In this document: piece by piece, positions 44,947-56,165 of the stretch | How the letters are laid out: every line of letters begins with the position of its first letter | How positions within the stretch are numbered: position 1 is the stretch's first letter | Source of the DNA: Castanea sativa | Lineage: Eukaryota > Streptophyta > Magnoliopsida > Fagales > Fagaceae | Direction: 5' to 3' | DNA length: 64,000 nucleotides | NCBI RefSeq assembly: GCF_040712315.1 | Contig: NC_134013.1 | Coordinates: 9,025,001 to 9,089,000, forward strand | The notes under the pieces: model-generated | The model's input: only the letters and a program-made list of their open reading frames with translations | Databases searched by the model: none | What the model was told of the DNA's origin: nothing | Position numbers and translations under genes: made by a program

Positions 44947-46267
44947 AAAGATAACAAGGCGGGCTTTAAGTTTTCCTTTTCATTGTACAACGGTTGCAAA
45001 CCAGACGAGGTGTATTTGGTTCAGTACACTTCTGGTGCAACTAGAATCCCAAAGCCAGTGCTTGTGACCGCAGGATCAGCAGCTCACGACGTTAGAATGG
45101 CTAGAAAATCCTATGATCTTCATCCAAACAGTGTAATAGTCTCTTGGCTGCCTCAGTACCATGACTGTGGTCTTATGTTTCTATTATTGACCATAGTATC
45201 TGGTGCAACATGTGTGCTAACAGCACCAGGAGCATTTGTTAATCGTCCAAGGCTATGGCTTGAGTTAATATCGGAGTTCAGTGCAACTTGCACTCCGGTT
45301 CCATCTTTCACGTTGCCACTTGTGGTCAAGCGAGGCGGGATTGGCCAAGGAACACTACCTATTACTCTATGGAGTTTGAGAAACCTAATTATTATTAATG
45401 AGCCTATTTACAGGGAGTCAATTGAAGAATTTGTGGATGTGTTTAAGCCTTTTGGGTTGAACCCATCATGTATATCTCCATCTTGTGGGTTAGCAGAGAA
45501 CTGCACGTTTGTTTCAACAGCGTGGAGAGGCAATGAAGATTCTACTTCTTTTCCAAACATTCCAACTCACAACAAGCTCTTGCCTAGTGCAAGACTAGCT
45601 CCATGGTGCATGAATAATGAAGAAGAGGACATGGACATTATTGTAGTCAATGAAGAAACATGTGAGCCAGTTGAGGATGGGATTGAAGGAGAGATTTGGA
45701 TTTCATCCCCCAGTAATGCCTCTGGTTATCTTGGCCACCCGTCTTTAACTAGTGAGGTGTTTCAAGGGAGACTCAGCAACAAGGTGAGCCAGTGCTTTGT
45801 CCGGGCAGGCGATAGAGGAATTGTTATAGGAGAAGAGAGGTTTCTTTTCGTGACCGGTCGATGTTCAGACACCATCAAGCTCCATAACAACCTAGAAATC
45901 CATCCTCACTACATAGAAACTACGGCTTACATAGTTGTCCAAAGTTTCTTAGAGGAGGTTGCCTTGTCGCGTTTAAGGTCTCAAATGCAATTGTGCTTGT
46001 TGCAGAGATGCAGAGAAGTGAAAAAGATATGACGGTGTTGAGGAGCATATATATGTGAAGGAATCAAGAAAAAGGTTTCGGAGGAAGAGAAGATTGAACT
46101 CGGACTAGTGGTTCTTATTAAAAGTAGGAGTGTGCCAAAAACTACTTCAGGTAAAATACAAAGATGGGCAGCCAAGAATAAGCTCGTAGGTGGCAAAATG
46201 AGTGTTGTAATGGAGGTTCGATTTGGCCATTATAGTAACTTTTTATTGGAAACAGTTCGTGGAAATA
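44947..46267 (+). pseudogene. Fatty acyl-AMP ligase-like gene, segment 2 (core and C-domain)
   Basis: This continues segment 1 in the same frame with KDNKAGFKF. The ATP-binding P-loop-like motif is QYTSGATRIPKPVLVT (about 45019-45065); the acyl-adenylate region WLPQYHDCGLMF follows (about 45145); then PSFTLPLVVKRGG, SCGLAENCTF (Tyr is usual where Cys now stands), and a family-like VRAGDRG with the hinge/C-domain after it. A frameshift at about 45947 and a 4 bp insertion-like break at about 46050 interrupt the frame; beyond them the C-terminus resumes as KKKVSEEEKIELGLVVLIKS and TTSGKIQRWAAKNKL, with the C-domain Lys. It ends at the Copia insertion after VRGNN (46267-46272). Two frame breaks plus two insertions make it a pseudogene. 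Confidence 0.87.
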
Positions 46268-46272
46268 ATGGG

Positions 46273-46454
46273 TGTTAACGTACACTCATATGTGGGCTTG
46301 GCCCATTTAGATTACTTATTTGTATTGCACACTGTACTACTTGTACTGCACTCATATTTACTTGTACAGCGCTCATATGCCTCCTATATAAAGGCACTCA
46401 TGTATATTATTTTATTTGAGAAATACAATACTATTCAATTCAGTATTTCTAACA
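46273..46454 (+). repeat. 5' LTR of the Copia element, 182 bp
   Basis: TGTTAACGTACACTC...TTTCTAACA. It includes CTATATAAAGGC at about 46384, a good TATA box. Confidence 0.93.
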
Positions 46455-46767
46455 TGGTATCAGAGCCACTGCTCTGACCTTTTCTTAGCAGTCTTGTCTT
46501 TATTGGTGTAACTCCGTTCTCAATATTGCTTCCGCTGTCACGACAACTGCCGCAGCCTTTCGCCGTTGAACCTTCGAGTCTTCTAGACATCGTCCTCAGG
46601 TTCCGGACCTGCAGCAGCCGCCGTTGAGGAGTCCGAACACTGCAAAGACCACTGCCTTTTTCGGCACTGCCGTGAATATTGCTCTGAAAATTTTTTCGAA
46701 GGTACCACGAAGATCGTCTTGCTCCGATCTGTCTTTTCGTGAAAACCTCACAGTCATCGGAGTCTCC

Positions 46768-46875
46768 ACGCGCCCTCACGCGCCGCCAGAAGTTTCTGCA
46801 CTGCAGTTCACGCGCCCACGCGCCTCCACGCGCCGAACCGAGCCGCCACGCGCCGCCACGCGCTACTCACGCGCC
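46768..46875 (+). repeat. CACGCGCC-rich GC repeat in the retroelement leader
   Basis: The word ACGCGCC recurs about ten times in a strongly GC-rich block between the PBS and gag. The surroundings are AT-rich, so the composition is striking. Confidence 0.85.
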
Positions 46876-46929
46876 ATACTGATCCTGCTGACATCAGCAA
46901 GCCACATCAGCCTGCCACGTCAGCTACCG

Positions 46930-46982
46930 TTGACTTTGACTATTGACCGTTGACTTTGACCGTTAACTTTTCTGGAGTTGAC
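46930..46982 (+). promoter_or_regulatory. Cluster of six W-box cores (TTGAC) in the retroelement leader
   Basis: TTGAC starts at 46930, 46936, 46943, 46950, 46956 and 46978, six copies in 53 bp, mainly as GTTGACTTTGAC and TTGACCG. TTGAC is the WRKY-factor W-box core. The position is within the transcribed leader, downstream of the 5' LTR. Function is inferred. Confidence 0.5.
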
Positions 46983-47064
46983 TTTTTGCAGTCCAGGTTC
47001 TCCTTACTCAGTTTTTCGCATAGATTTCATTTTTGCAGTCTGTTTTAGCATATTGTGTCTCTAA

Positions 47065-47875
47065 ATGGATAAAAATGATGCTTTTCTTTCTCGCCCCATC
47101 AATACTATATTGGAGGGGACTAGGAATTACTTATCTTGGTCTCAAGCTATGCGCAGTTTCCTTAAGGGTCACATGCTCTGGCATTATTGCACTGGTGCAA
47201 TCACTATTCCTGTGAAGGGGGCAAGTGAAGAAGATGCTGCTTTTCTCAATCGCATGATTGAATGGGATAGTCACAATCACATGGATTCGAAATACTTCCA
47301 TTCCCTCCATCTCCAATTTGCTGGGCAGCTTTGATGATGCGAAATCAGCATGGGATATGTTGGCCAAAAGATACTCTACCACACATGGATCCATGAAATA
47401 TCAATTAGTGGTTGAATTGCATCAACTCAGGCAAGAACCGGGGCAGTCCATCAATGACTACTATGATCAGCTTCGCTTCATTTGGGACCAAATTGACCTT
47501 TCTGATCCAACTTGGGCATGCTCAAAAGATGCCCAACAATATGCTGCTATTAGAGATGAATTTCGTCTCTATGAGTTCCTGATGTCACTCCACAAGGACT
47601 ATGAGCCCATTCGAGGTCAGCTTCTGAATCGTTGTCCTCCTCTATCTCTTGATACTGCTGTGAATGAGTTAGTCAGAGAAGAAGCTCGCCTTGCAACTCT
47701 TCGAGCTCAGGATAAGTTTAATGTTCTGGCCCTTACTCCTTCCATAGAGCAACCTCAGCACTCAGGCGATTCTTTTCCGCTCCGCAATCGTCGCAGACAG
47801 AACCAATAAAAAGTTCTGCAACTATTGCAAGCGCCCTGGCCACACTATTGAGACTTGTTACCGTCGCAACAAATC
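47065..47875 (+). pseudogene. Copia gag
   Basis: ATG 47065 opens MDKNDAFLSRPINTILEGTR, then NYLSWSQAMRSFLKGH, the gag N-terminus. After a frame change near 47330 the frame reads LVVELHQLRQEPGQSINDYY, then ends at 47809. A zinc knuckle CNYCKRPGHTIETC lies directly after (about 47817-47860) but in another frame. Gag would coat the element RNA. At least two frameshifts. Confidence 0.85.
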
Positions 47876-47999
47876 TACTGTTGCAGTTGCTAACACTGAG
47901 TCTACTCCGCCAATGCCTCCCATTTCAGCTGAGTCCCAGTCTTCTGGATCCACTATCAACCTCTCACCCACTGACCTACAGGAGATCATAGCTCAAGCT

Positions 48000-49440
48000 G
48001 TTCGTATGGCTGGTAATGCATCTCTTTCCACGCCTCTCGCCTTTACCCGTAAGTCTCAAACTTGGCTTTTTGATTCTCCGCTCGTTGCAATCACATGACA
48101 CCTCACTCATCCTTATTCTCCAAACTTATCCCTGCTCCACATCCCCTCAATATTCACATAGCTGATGGTTCCACCATGCATGGGAATAGTCTTGGTTTTG
48201 TTTCAACCTCCAACCTCTCTGTTCCTGGGGTCTACCATGTTCCTGACCTATCCTATAATTTGTGTTCTGTGGGACAATTAGCTGAACTAGGTTATCGCCT
48301 TATTTTTGACTATTCTGGGTGTATTGTGCAGGATCCGAGGACGGGGCAAGAGCTTGGGACCGGCCTTAGAGTTGGGCGTATGTTTCCAGTCGATAATCTT
48401 CATCTTCCACCTGTTGCTCCGGTGTTTGTTGCTGCTGCTGCTGCTGCGGTGTCTTCCTTACCTTCTCTCTCACTTTGGCACTCTCGTCTTGGTCATACAC
48501 CCTCTTCTCGGGTACAACAGTTAGCTTCTAAGGGTCTGTTAGGTTCTGTGTCCAAAGACAATTTTGATTGTACTTCATGCCAGTTAGGAAAACAGCTAGT
48601 TTTACCTTTTAATAATAGTGATTCTATTTCTAATAGTATCTTTGAGTTAATTCATTCTGATGTTTGGGGACCTTCTCCTGTTGCTAGTATTGGTGGATCT
48701 CGATATTTTGTTATTTTCATCGATGATTATTCTCGTTACAGTTGGATATTTCCTATGAAATCTCGTTCTGAAATTTTGCCAATATACAGTAACTTTGCAA
48801 AAATGGTTGAAACCCAATTCTCCAAAAGAATTAAAATATTTCGTTCTGATAATGCTCTTGAATACACTCAATATGCTTTTCAAGCTCTGTTACACTCCTA
48901 TGGCACTGTACATCATCTAACTTGTCCAGGTACCTCTCAGCAAAATGGTCGAACTGAATGTAAACTTCGTCATATTCTTGACACTGTTCGTACTCTTCTT
49001 CTTTTTGCCAAGGTTCCTCCTCCATTCTGGGGTGAAGCTGCTCTTTATGCTGTTCACACTATTAACCGCATTCCAAGCACTGTCATCCATAATCAAACTC
49101 CGTATGAGCGCCTCTTTGGGTCACTCCCTGACTATCATCACCTTCGCTCTTTTGGATCTGCTTGTTTCGTTCTTCTTCAGTCTCATGAGCACAACAAACT
49201 TGAGCCTCGATCTAGACTTTGCTGTTTCCTTAGTTATGGCGAAACACAAAAAGGGTATCGTTGTTATGATCCTGTCTCTCATCGCCTTCGTGTTTCTCGT
49301 AATGTTGTCTTTTGGGAACACCGCTTGTTTGTTGAGCTCTCTCATTTTCGTTCTTCCCTCACTACCTCATCTGTACTTGAAGTTTTTCCAGAGGAGTCTC
49401 ATGTTCCTTCTCCAACTCCAATTGATCCTCCTTTAGACTT
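48000..49440 (+). pseudogene. Copia protease and integrase
   Basis: The protease start TWLFDS (about 48061) is followed by a frameshift where the family has a short Cys/Asn/His run, and the frame then resumes as HSSLFSKL with IADGSTMHG. The integrase zinc finger reads WHSRLGH then CTSCQLGK, and the catalytic core has HSDVWGP, FRSDNALEYTQYA and QQNGRTECKLRHIL, i.e. Asp, Asp and Glu are kept. The finger begins at about 48476 and the core at about 48650. The frame runs on to 49996. Confidence 0.88.
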
Positions 49441-49639
49441 TTCTATACAAACACCCGATCCTTTTAATGTCTCTTCTGGCCAGGTCGAAGATGAGCAGAT
49501 TGATGATGAGCTATCCCAACTCGAGCCTGGGTCCCCCGCTCCTGCTCCGCCTGAAGATCCTCCACAAGACATTCCACCTCGTCACTCAACCCGGGTAAGA
49601 TCCATTCCTACACATTTACTTGATTACCATTGTTACACT

Positions 49640-51185
49640 GCACTTGCTACACTCCACGAGCCTCAAACCTATCGTGAGGCCTCCACTGACCCTTTATGGC
49701 AGGTTACAATGAAAGAGGAAATTGATGCATTAACCAAAAACCATACTTGGGACTTAGTTCCTCTCCCTCCTGGACAGTCTGTGGTTGGTTGTAAGTGGAT
49801 CTACAAGATTAAGACTCGCTCAGATGGGTCCATTGAGCGCTATAAGGCTCGCCTTGTTACAAAAAGGTTTTACACAAGGGAGTATGGGATTGATTATGAA
49901 GAGACCTTTGCACCCGCGCTTGCCCGCATCTCATCCGTTCGTGCCCTCCTCGGCTTGCCGTCGCTAGAAAATGGGATCTTTTTCGATGGATGTTAAAAAT
50001 GCATTCCTTAATGGGGACTTGAGTGAAGAAGTTTACATGCAACCTCCTCCGTGTCTCTCCATTGACTCCAACAAGGTTCTTGGCCGCCTTCGCCGAGCAT
50101 TGTATGGTCTTAAACAAGCTCCTCGAGCCCGGTTTGCAAAATTTAGCTCTACTATTTCTCACTTGGGTTACCGCCGTCCTTATGATGCTGCCTTATTTCT
50201 TCGTCGTACTGATAAAGGCACCATTCTACTTCTCCTCTATGTGGATGATACGATCATAACTGGTGATGACCTTAGTGGCATACAAGAACTCAAGGATTTT
50301 CTTAGTCAGCAGTTTGAGATGAAAGATCTTGGACATCTTAGCTATTTCTTGGGGCTTGAAATCACTCGTTCCTCAGATGGTCGTTATATTACTCAAGCCA
50401 AGTATGCTTCTGATCTTTTGTCTCGTGCTGGACTCACCGACAAGAAATCGTTGACACTCCAACAGCTTAATGCGCATCTGACTCCCTCGGGGGGGAAACC
50501 ATTGTCTAATCCATCTCTTTACAGACAATTAGTTGGCAGCCTAGTTTATCTCACAGTTACTCGTCCAGACATTTCTTATGTTGTTCATCATTTCAGCCAG
50601 TATTTGTCTGCTCCACGGTCGACTCACTATGCTGCTGTTCTGCGCATTCTTCGTTACCTGAAGGGCACTCTCTTCCATGGCCTTTTCTACTCAGCTCAAT
50701 CTCCTCTTGTACTTCGTGCATTCTCTCGATGCCGATTGGGGCAGAGATCCCACCGATCGTAGGTCCACCACCGGCTATTGTTTTCTACTTGGCTCTTCCT
50801 TGATTTCTTGGCGAAGTAAGAAACAAACCTTTGTGGCCCGCTCCGATCCGAAGCGGAATATCGTGCTCTTTGCGATACCACATCCGAGCTTCTTTGGTTA
50901 CGATGGCTTCTTACGTACTTAGGTGTGTCTACATCCTCTGCTACACCTCTTTATTGTGATAATCAGAGTGCCATTCACATTGCTCATAATGATGTCTTCC
51001 ATGAACGGACTAAACATATTGAGATTGATTGTCATTTTATCCGTTATCATCTTGTTCATGGTGCTCTCAAGCTCTTCTCTGTCTCCTCCAAAGATCAACT
51101 TGCAGATATCTTCACCAAGTCCCATCCTAAGGGACGCCTTTGTGATTTGGTTGACAACCTCAAGTTGGTCTCACATCCACCTTGA
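49640..51185 (+). pseudogene. Copia reverse transcriptase and RNase H
   Basis: RT start: MKEEIDALTKNHTWDLVPLP and GCKWIYKIKTRSDGSIERYK. A frameshift follows near 49967, then MDVKNAFLNGDLSEEVYM and ALYGLKQAPR. The catalytic motif YVDDTII is at about 50238. Then LSQQFEMKDLGHLSYFLGLE and [12 protein letters not shown], a break near 50760, RNase H parts ([37 protein letters not shown]) and a final KDQLADIFTKSHPKGRLC ending at 51183. Frameshifts prevent one polyprotein. Confidence 0.9.
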
Positions 51186-51198
51186 GTTTGAGGGGGGC

Positions 51199-51380
51199 TG
51201 TTAACGTACACTCATATGTGGGCTTGGCCCATTTAGATCACTTACTTGTACTGCACACTGTACTACTTGTACTGCACTCATATTTACTTGTACAACACTC
51301 ATATGCCTCCTATATAAAGGCACTCATGTATATTATTTTATTTGAGAAATACAATACTATTCAATTCAGTATTTCTAACA
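51199..51380 (+). repeat. 3' LTR of the Copia element, 182 bp
   Basis: It matches the 5' LTR apart from five substitutions and has no indels. Confidence 0.93.
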
Positions 51381-51577
51381 ATGGGAAAGACGAAGGGAGA
51401 GGAAGAAGAGGGCAAGAGGAGAGAAAAGTGGCAACGGAAGACACAAGAAATTTTTCTCTCACTCTCAAGTACTCCAAGTCTTACGACTCTTACCCCGTCG
51501 ATCCTTTCTCTTCTATGACTTGTGAGAGCATGGGAGCCAATCTTTTTTTTTTTAGAAAACCATCGGAGACACTTTAA
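51381..51577 (+). pseudogene. Fatty acyl-AMP ligase-like gene, segment 3 (C-terminal tail)
   Basis: This is in frame with the end of segment 2 if the Copia element and one ATGGG are removed: KDEGRGRRGQEERKVATEDT, then SLTLKYSKSYDSYPVDPF, ending RKPSETL before a stop at 51575. Bigger plant members of this family carry more domains after the ligase. I saw no further domain downstream. Confidence 0.6.
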
Positions 51578-52619
51578 TTCTACCTTCTTTTTTTTCTTTT
51601 TTTTTTTGTTATTCTTAGAATATGTAAGCCAATAAAGTCCGTATAGGTCCATTGTATTTTTGTTTTTCTTTTTTTAAATTTATGAATAAGAGAAAGCTAT
51701 CCCCTTCTTCCTTTTCATATAATACAATAGTGGAGTATGGAGATAGGGATAGATCCAATTAACCACAAAAGAAGAAAGGGCCCACTTATGGGTGGCCAAC
51801 CAAAAGTACCTAGATCAAGATTGGAAAGATTTCGATAATCACCAAGACGGGGAATGTGTTGGGTTCGAAATGGCATGGATTACACCCAAAACTTCACCTT
51901 CAAGAATGACTTCCTTTAGATCCCTTCTTTTGTCTTAGATGACTTAGATCTGTAGTTGTAAAATGTTGAAATATTGTGAACAAAATGAACGTCTTGTAGA
52001 GAAAGATTCATGAAATTCTCAGATTTGTAATATGCAAAAATAGAAAAAATATGTGTCAAAGAAAATAAACATATAAAATAATATTTACATGGCTTGATAA
52101 TTTGCCTATATTCACAAGATTGCAATGGTTTTACAATTCATAGAAAAAAAATACAAGACATTGAATTCCAAAACAACACATTGAATTCTAACATGAAACA
52201 ACGATATTTCACTCATGCACAGATAATTTACAATAAGCTAAAAATGAGCCAAAATTTTCTATCAACTTCTATTCCATGGACTAAGCCTAAAAAAATCTCC
52301 ATTAAAAATAGTAGCACTTTTATAACGGGTTGAGTCATAATCTAGATTAAATACAATTAGAATTCACATAGTCCAATATGTTTTATGTGTCATAGAGTTA
52401 TAATTTAAGTGCAAGATAAAAGCTTAAGATCAACTTAAGCAAAAGGAAGTGTTTGGAAGCTCGACGCCTAGCTCAACATACATTCGATTGATAGAGCTTT
52501 GCCTTGACAGGCTCTTGGTAAAATCTTGATAGATCAAGTTTTAAGAATCCAAATATCAATCAAGTTCATTAAGTCAACCATGACTCGGGTTTTGGGCCCT
52601 ACTTGCTAAAGTATTTAAT
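51578..52619. other. Spacer, no gene recognised
   Basis: AT-rich DNA with long T and A runs. No coding region is recognised. Confidence 0.5.
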
Positions 52620-52748
52620 AGTCCGTTTGGATTGAGGGGGAGAGAGGGAGAGTAAAGTAGAGTAAAGTAAACTTAGCCCAAAATTATTTTATTTTTAGCC
52701 AACTCTACTCTACTCCCCCTCCTTCCCCTTCCATCCAAATAGGCCCTA
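52620..52748. mobile_element. Tourist-like MITE, ~129 bp
   Basis: The left arm GTCCGTTTGGATTGAGGGGG, with AGTAAAGTAGAGTA, is complementary (imperfectly) to the right arm TACTCTACTCCCCC ending CCATCCAAATAGGCC. The flanks TTAATA and CTAAGG carry TAA/TTA-like sites. Termini of the GGnnnGTTTGG type fit the PIF/Harbinger (Tourist) class. No coding capacity. Confidence 0.65.
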
Positions 52749-53118
52749 AGGGATTGAAAAGAATTGATTAAGGGATTGAAAGAATTAATTCAAAACAAGA
52801 ATGAAGAGCCTTTCACTTGTAATTCTCACTAACCAGAGGTTGAGAGACAAGTATGGCACCAAACTTTTTCGATAATGTAGAAAAAGTGGACTAGTAGATG
52901 CCTCACCTGCCAAGAACAAATCTTGTGAAGAAATAATTTACGTTGAAGCCATAAAGAGATATTTTCTTCAACTTCATGCTCTAATATGTATATTCCAGTG
53001 ATTCTTTGATTTACATTCTTCAAATCTTATTCGATATGGATTTTAATTACAATGGGATCATTGAAACTGGGATTGGAAAAGAACTGGGATGATTGAATAA
53101 GAGGTCAGAGGATCAGAA

Positions 53119-53345
53119 ATGGAGCAAAAATGTAATTTTCTTGGCTTCTCAAGTAATCAAAAAGTGGAAGGATTTCATAGACGAAGCCAACGGAGCAATG
53201 GAAATATATTGATGCGGTTTAATAACCACAAGAAAAAGCTTGTAGACATAAAAGAAAGACTTGGCAATCCTAACGAGTTGGAAAAAGCTTGTAGACATAA
53301 AAGAAAGACTTGGCAATCCTAACGAGTTGGTAGAAGCTTTTCTTG
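53119..53345 (+). pseudogene. Fragment related to the MED26-like gene, with 49 bp tandem duplication
   Basis: NHKKKLVDIKERLGNPNELV (53224-53330, across the duplication) parallels EHKKKILDIKERLGNLDHQE (residues 89-108) of the intact MED26-like gene at 59770. Upstream VIKKWKDFIDEANGAMEIY (about 53155) resembles the RWVGIVDEWL type helix of the same family. A 49 bp unit (53232-53280, 53281-53329) is repeated exactly and shifts the frame. The flanking reading frames are broken. It is probably an old partial copy or a relic of a relative. Confidence 0.55.
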
Positions 53346-53607
53346 AGTTCTTTGAAGTATATCGGGCATGGTGATATATTGGCAGTCAAGAATGCCCCCT
53401 TGACTGATAATTTGAGGTTGTTGGAGAACCTAGTTGTGGACAATTGGATCTATATAATAGCGAGTTCATGCATCATAAGGAAATTATTATCGACCTAATC
53501 ACAAAGAAGTTATATTGAGCTAGAGCAGAACCGACTCAACACATTTTGTGTTCTAAATCAATGATTTGAAGTGAGGAATTTTACAAAAAATTATTAGTTT
53601 CTTGTAA
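53346..53607. other. Spacer left of Helitron 1
   Basis: The frame at about 53352-53420 (TDNLRLLENLVVDNWIY-like) may continue the MED26-like relic, but it breaks at stops. Nothing else is seen. Confidence 0.3.
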
Positions 53608-54573
53608 TCTATATATATATATAACCGAAACCTATGAAGCTCTCATAATTTTTCACGTCAGCATGATATTTAAATAAAATTATCATTTTATTTAAATAAA
53701 ATTATTTTTATTTAGTCCAAATTTAACAAGAATTGAAACTATATCTCTCTAACAAGTCTAATTAAAACTCAAGCTAATTATTATCATTTTTTTAATATTT
53801 AAATAAAATTTTTCACATCAAAAACAATATTTAAATAAACTATAAAGCTTCCACAATTTTCCACATCATCACAATATTTAAATAAAATTATCATTTTATT
53901 TAAATTAAATAATTTTTATTTAGTCCAAACTTAACAAGAATTGAAACTCTATCTCTCTAACAAGTCCAACTAAAACTAAAACTCATTATTATCATTTTTT
54001 TTAATATTTAAATAAAATTTTCCACATCAGCATAATATTTAAATAAAATTATCGTTTTATTTAAATAAAATTATTTTTATTTAGTCCAAACTTAGGAAGG
54101 AGTGAAATTCTATCTCTGTAATAAATCCAACTAAAACTCAAACTCATCATTATCATTTTTTTTAAACAAAATTATTTTTGTTTAATCCAAACTTAACAAA
54201 GAGTGAAACTTCATCTCTTTAACAAGTCCAACTTAATCTTAAACTCATCATTTTTTTTAGACAAAATTATTTTTGTTTAATCCAAACTTAACAATAAGTG
54301 AAACTCTATCTTTCTAACAAGTCCAACTTAAACTCAAACTCAAACTCAAACGTTGATGTTATTATTGTTGTTGTTATTATTATTATTATTATCTCTCTAC
54401 TTCACTAACATTCAAGTAATGACTTCTTCATCAAATTGTAACACAAATTGAAGTCATACAAGAGAAAATCATGTAATGGTGTAATTTCTTAATTAATTTA
54501 AGATCTTATAAAATTATTTTAGTCTACCTCACAAATAGGTAGGTTCCCGTGCATAGCACGGGTTAGCAACTAG
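53608..54573 (+). mobile_element. Non-autonomous Helitron 1, 966 bp
   Basis: The 5' end starts TC (TCTATATATATATATAACCG) after host A, and the 3' end is CTAG before host T. A hairpin CCCGTGC-ATA-GCACGGG (54546-54562) sits 7 bp upstream of the CTAG end. Insertion between A and T without target duplication fits Helitrons. The interior holds four to five degenerate repeats of about 130-180 bp, each with TTTAGTCCAAACTTAACAAG and TATCTCTCTAACAAGTCCAA. No Rep/helicase gene. Confidence 0.85.
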
Positions 54574-55716
54574 TATCTCAATGGTAATATTATAATTAAA
54601 CACATATTTGCAAGAAGCCATCAATCTAATATATATATATATAACAACTTCAGCCTCAATTGAATTGATTTCATTGTACTACCACTATGATCATGCTAAA
54701 ATTATGCAATATTAACCATGTTATTGGCATGTTATGTCTTTCATACATAACGTGGCCACAATGAAGATTTTTCATATGCGTAGAGTATTTTAAATATAAA
54801 ATATTTTTTAACAAAAATTTGTAATTATAAACAGTGTCATTTTTATTAAATCCCTTAATTCAGCTTATTCTTTTCATAACTCGCTCAAAATTATGGTCCA
54901 CAATATAGGGCTTAATTAGTTTAGGGCTGACTTAACACATTTTGAGGTCAAACGCAAATGTAAAATGTATTGTTACTTAATATTTTATAAGCGATATATG
55001 AATTAGAAAAAAGAATCCAACATTTTTTTATATAATTTAATACATTAATTAGATTATTTTCATATATTTATAAAACATATTTTAAGACTTTTAATTATTA
55101 AAATATCAAAATAATCAGTATCAGAATAAATACCATATTTTAAATGGTTACTATCTCTCTTAGCAACATTGGACCTTAGTTATTGAACAATGATCATTAG
55201 TTTTAATTTTAATTTTGATAGAGAGAGAGAAAGAAAGAGTAAATTTTTTGGAAGATTCAAATTTTTAACATACTAAAACTATTGTAAATATAATAAAATA
55301 TATTAGCAAAATGTTGAACATTTGAAAAGAGTATAATATACTTATAGTGCGTGAGACTATTAATATACTTATAGTATACTACCCATTATGTTATAACCAC
55401 AAACTTATTTACAAATTGTGAATGTGACAAATTTTTACTTATTCTCGTTTAAACCTATTACTAATATCATTTTTTCACATATCAACGAAGAAGTAAGGAC
55501 ACGTTATTCGGGGTACCATATCCGTGTCATACTGGTGTAGTATCCGCCGTATCATGTTATAATTTTTTGAAAATTACTTGTACCACTATGTCGTACCCGT
55601 ACCCCCATGTTTGTGTTTGTGCTTCCTAATTTATCAATAACCATATTCACCATATCAACATTATGTTAAAATTTTTTTTTTTTTTTGAAGTTTTAGTTTT
55701 TTTCACTAGTTATACA
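54574..55716. other. Spacer between the two Helitrons
   Basis: AT-rich, no gene. GTACCATATCCGTGTCATAC at 55510-55532 belongs to a short cluster of GTACC/GTACCC words of unknown origin. Confidence 0.45.
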
Positions 55717-55788
55717 TCATATACTATATAATAAAAATTAGGCTTAGAAGTCGTGGTTGTGCCAAGTGGCTTCACCAAATTACATAAA

Positions 55789-56165
55789 TTTTTTTAGAGT
55801 TTTAGATTTTAAGAAAAATATATATATAATTTTTCTTCTACTATAATTTCTATGTTGATAAAAATCTTAATTTGATTACAATCCAAGTTCTTCATCTAAT
55901 CTATCTAATCTTTATTTTTTACGTGTAGTGTTGAAATAAAATTATATTAAAACTATTTTTTTAGTTTTTTAGATTTTAAGAGAAAATATATAAAATTTTT
56001 CTTCTACTATAATTTCTAAGTTGATAAAAATCTTAATTAATTTGATTACCATACAAACTCTTCATCTAATCTATCTAATCCTTATTTTTTAAGTGTAGTG
56101 TATTATAATCCAAATTCTTCATCTTATCCATTCAATTCTTATTTTTACATGTAGTGTATTATTAA
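55789..56165. repeat. ~165 bp tandem repeats inside Helitron 2
   Basis: Two near-full units and one partial share AGATTTTAAGA, TTTCTTCTACTATAATTTCT and CTTCATCTAATCTATCTAAT, and end near GTGTAGTG. A second small duplication (ACAAAACATGCAACTTACAT type, 37 bp) follows at 56184-56249. Confidence 0.75.

Larger units (their letters stand above)
46273..51380 (+). mobile_element. Copia LTR retrotransposon, full length (5108 bp), inactivated
   Basis: Flanked by a perfect 5 bp duplication ATGGG (46268-46272 and 51381-51385). LTRs of 182 bp (46273-46454, 51199-51380) differ at 5 sites (2.7%). TGGTATCAGAGC (46455-46466) abuts the 5' LTR and a purine tract GAGGGGGGC precedes the 3' LTR. gag, protease, integrase, RT and RNase H all occur in order but are cut by frameshifts. 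Removing the element restores the host frame from VRGNNG to KDEGRGRRG. It lies in the last part of the acyl-AMP ligase gene and would read in the same direction. Confidence 0.95.

Noticed and set aside
48306..49436. Alternative plus frames inside the Copia pol region (48306-48524, 48945-49436)
   Set aside because: Out-of-frame shadows of integrase; strongly Leu/Phe-rich because of the codon composition of the real frame.
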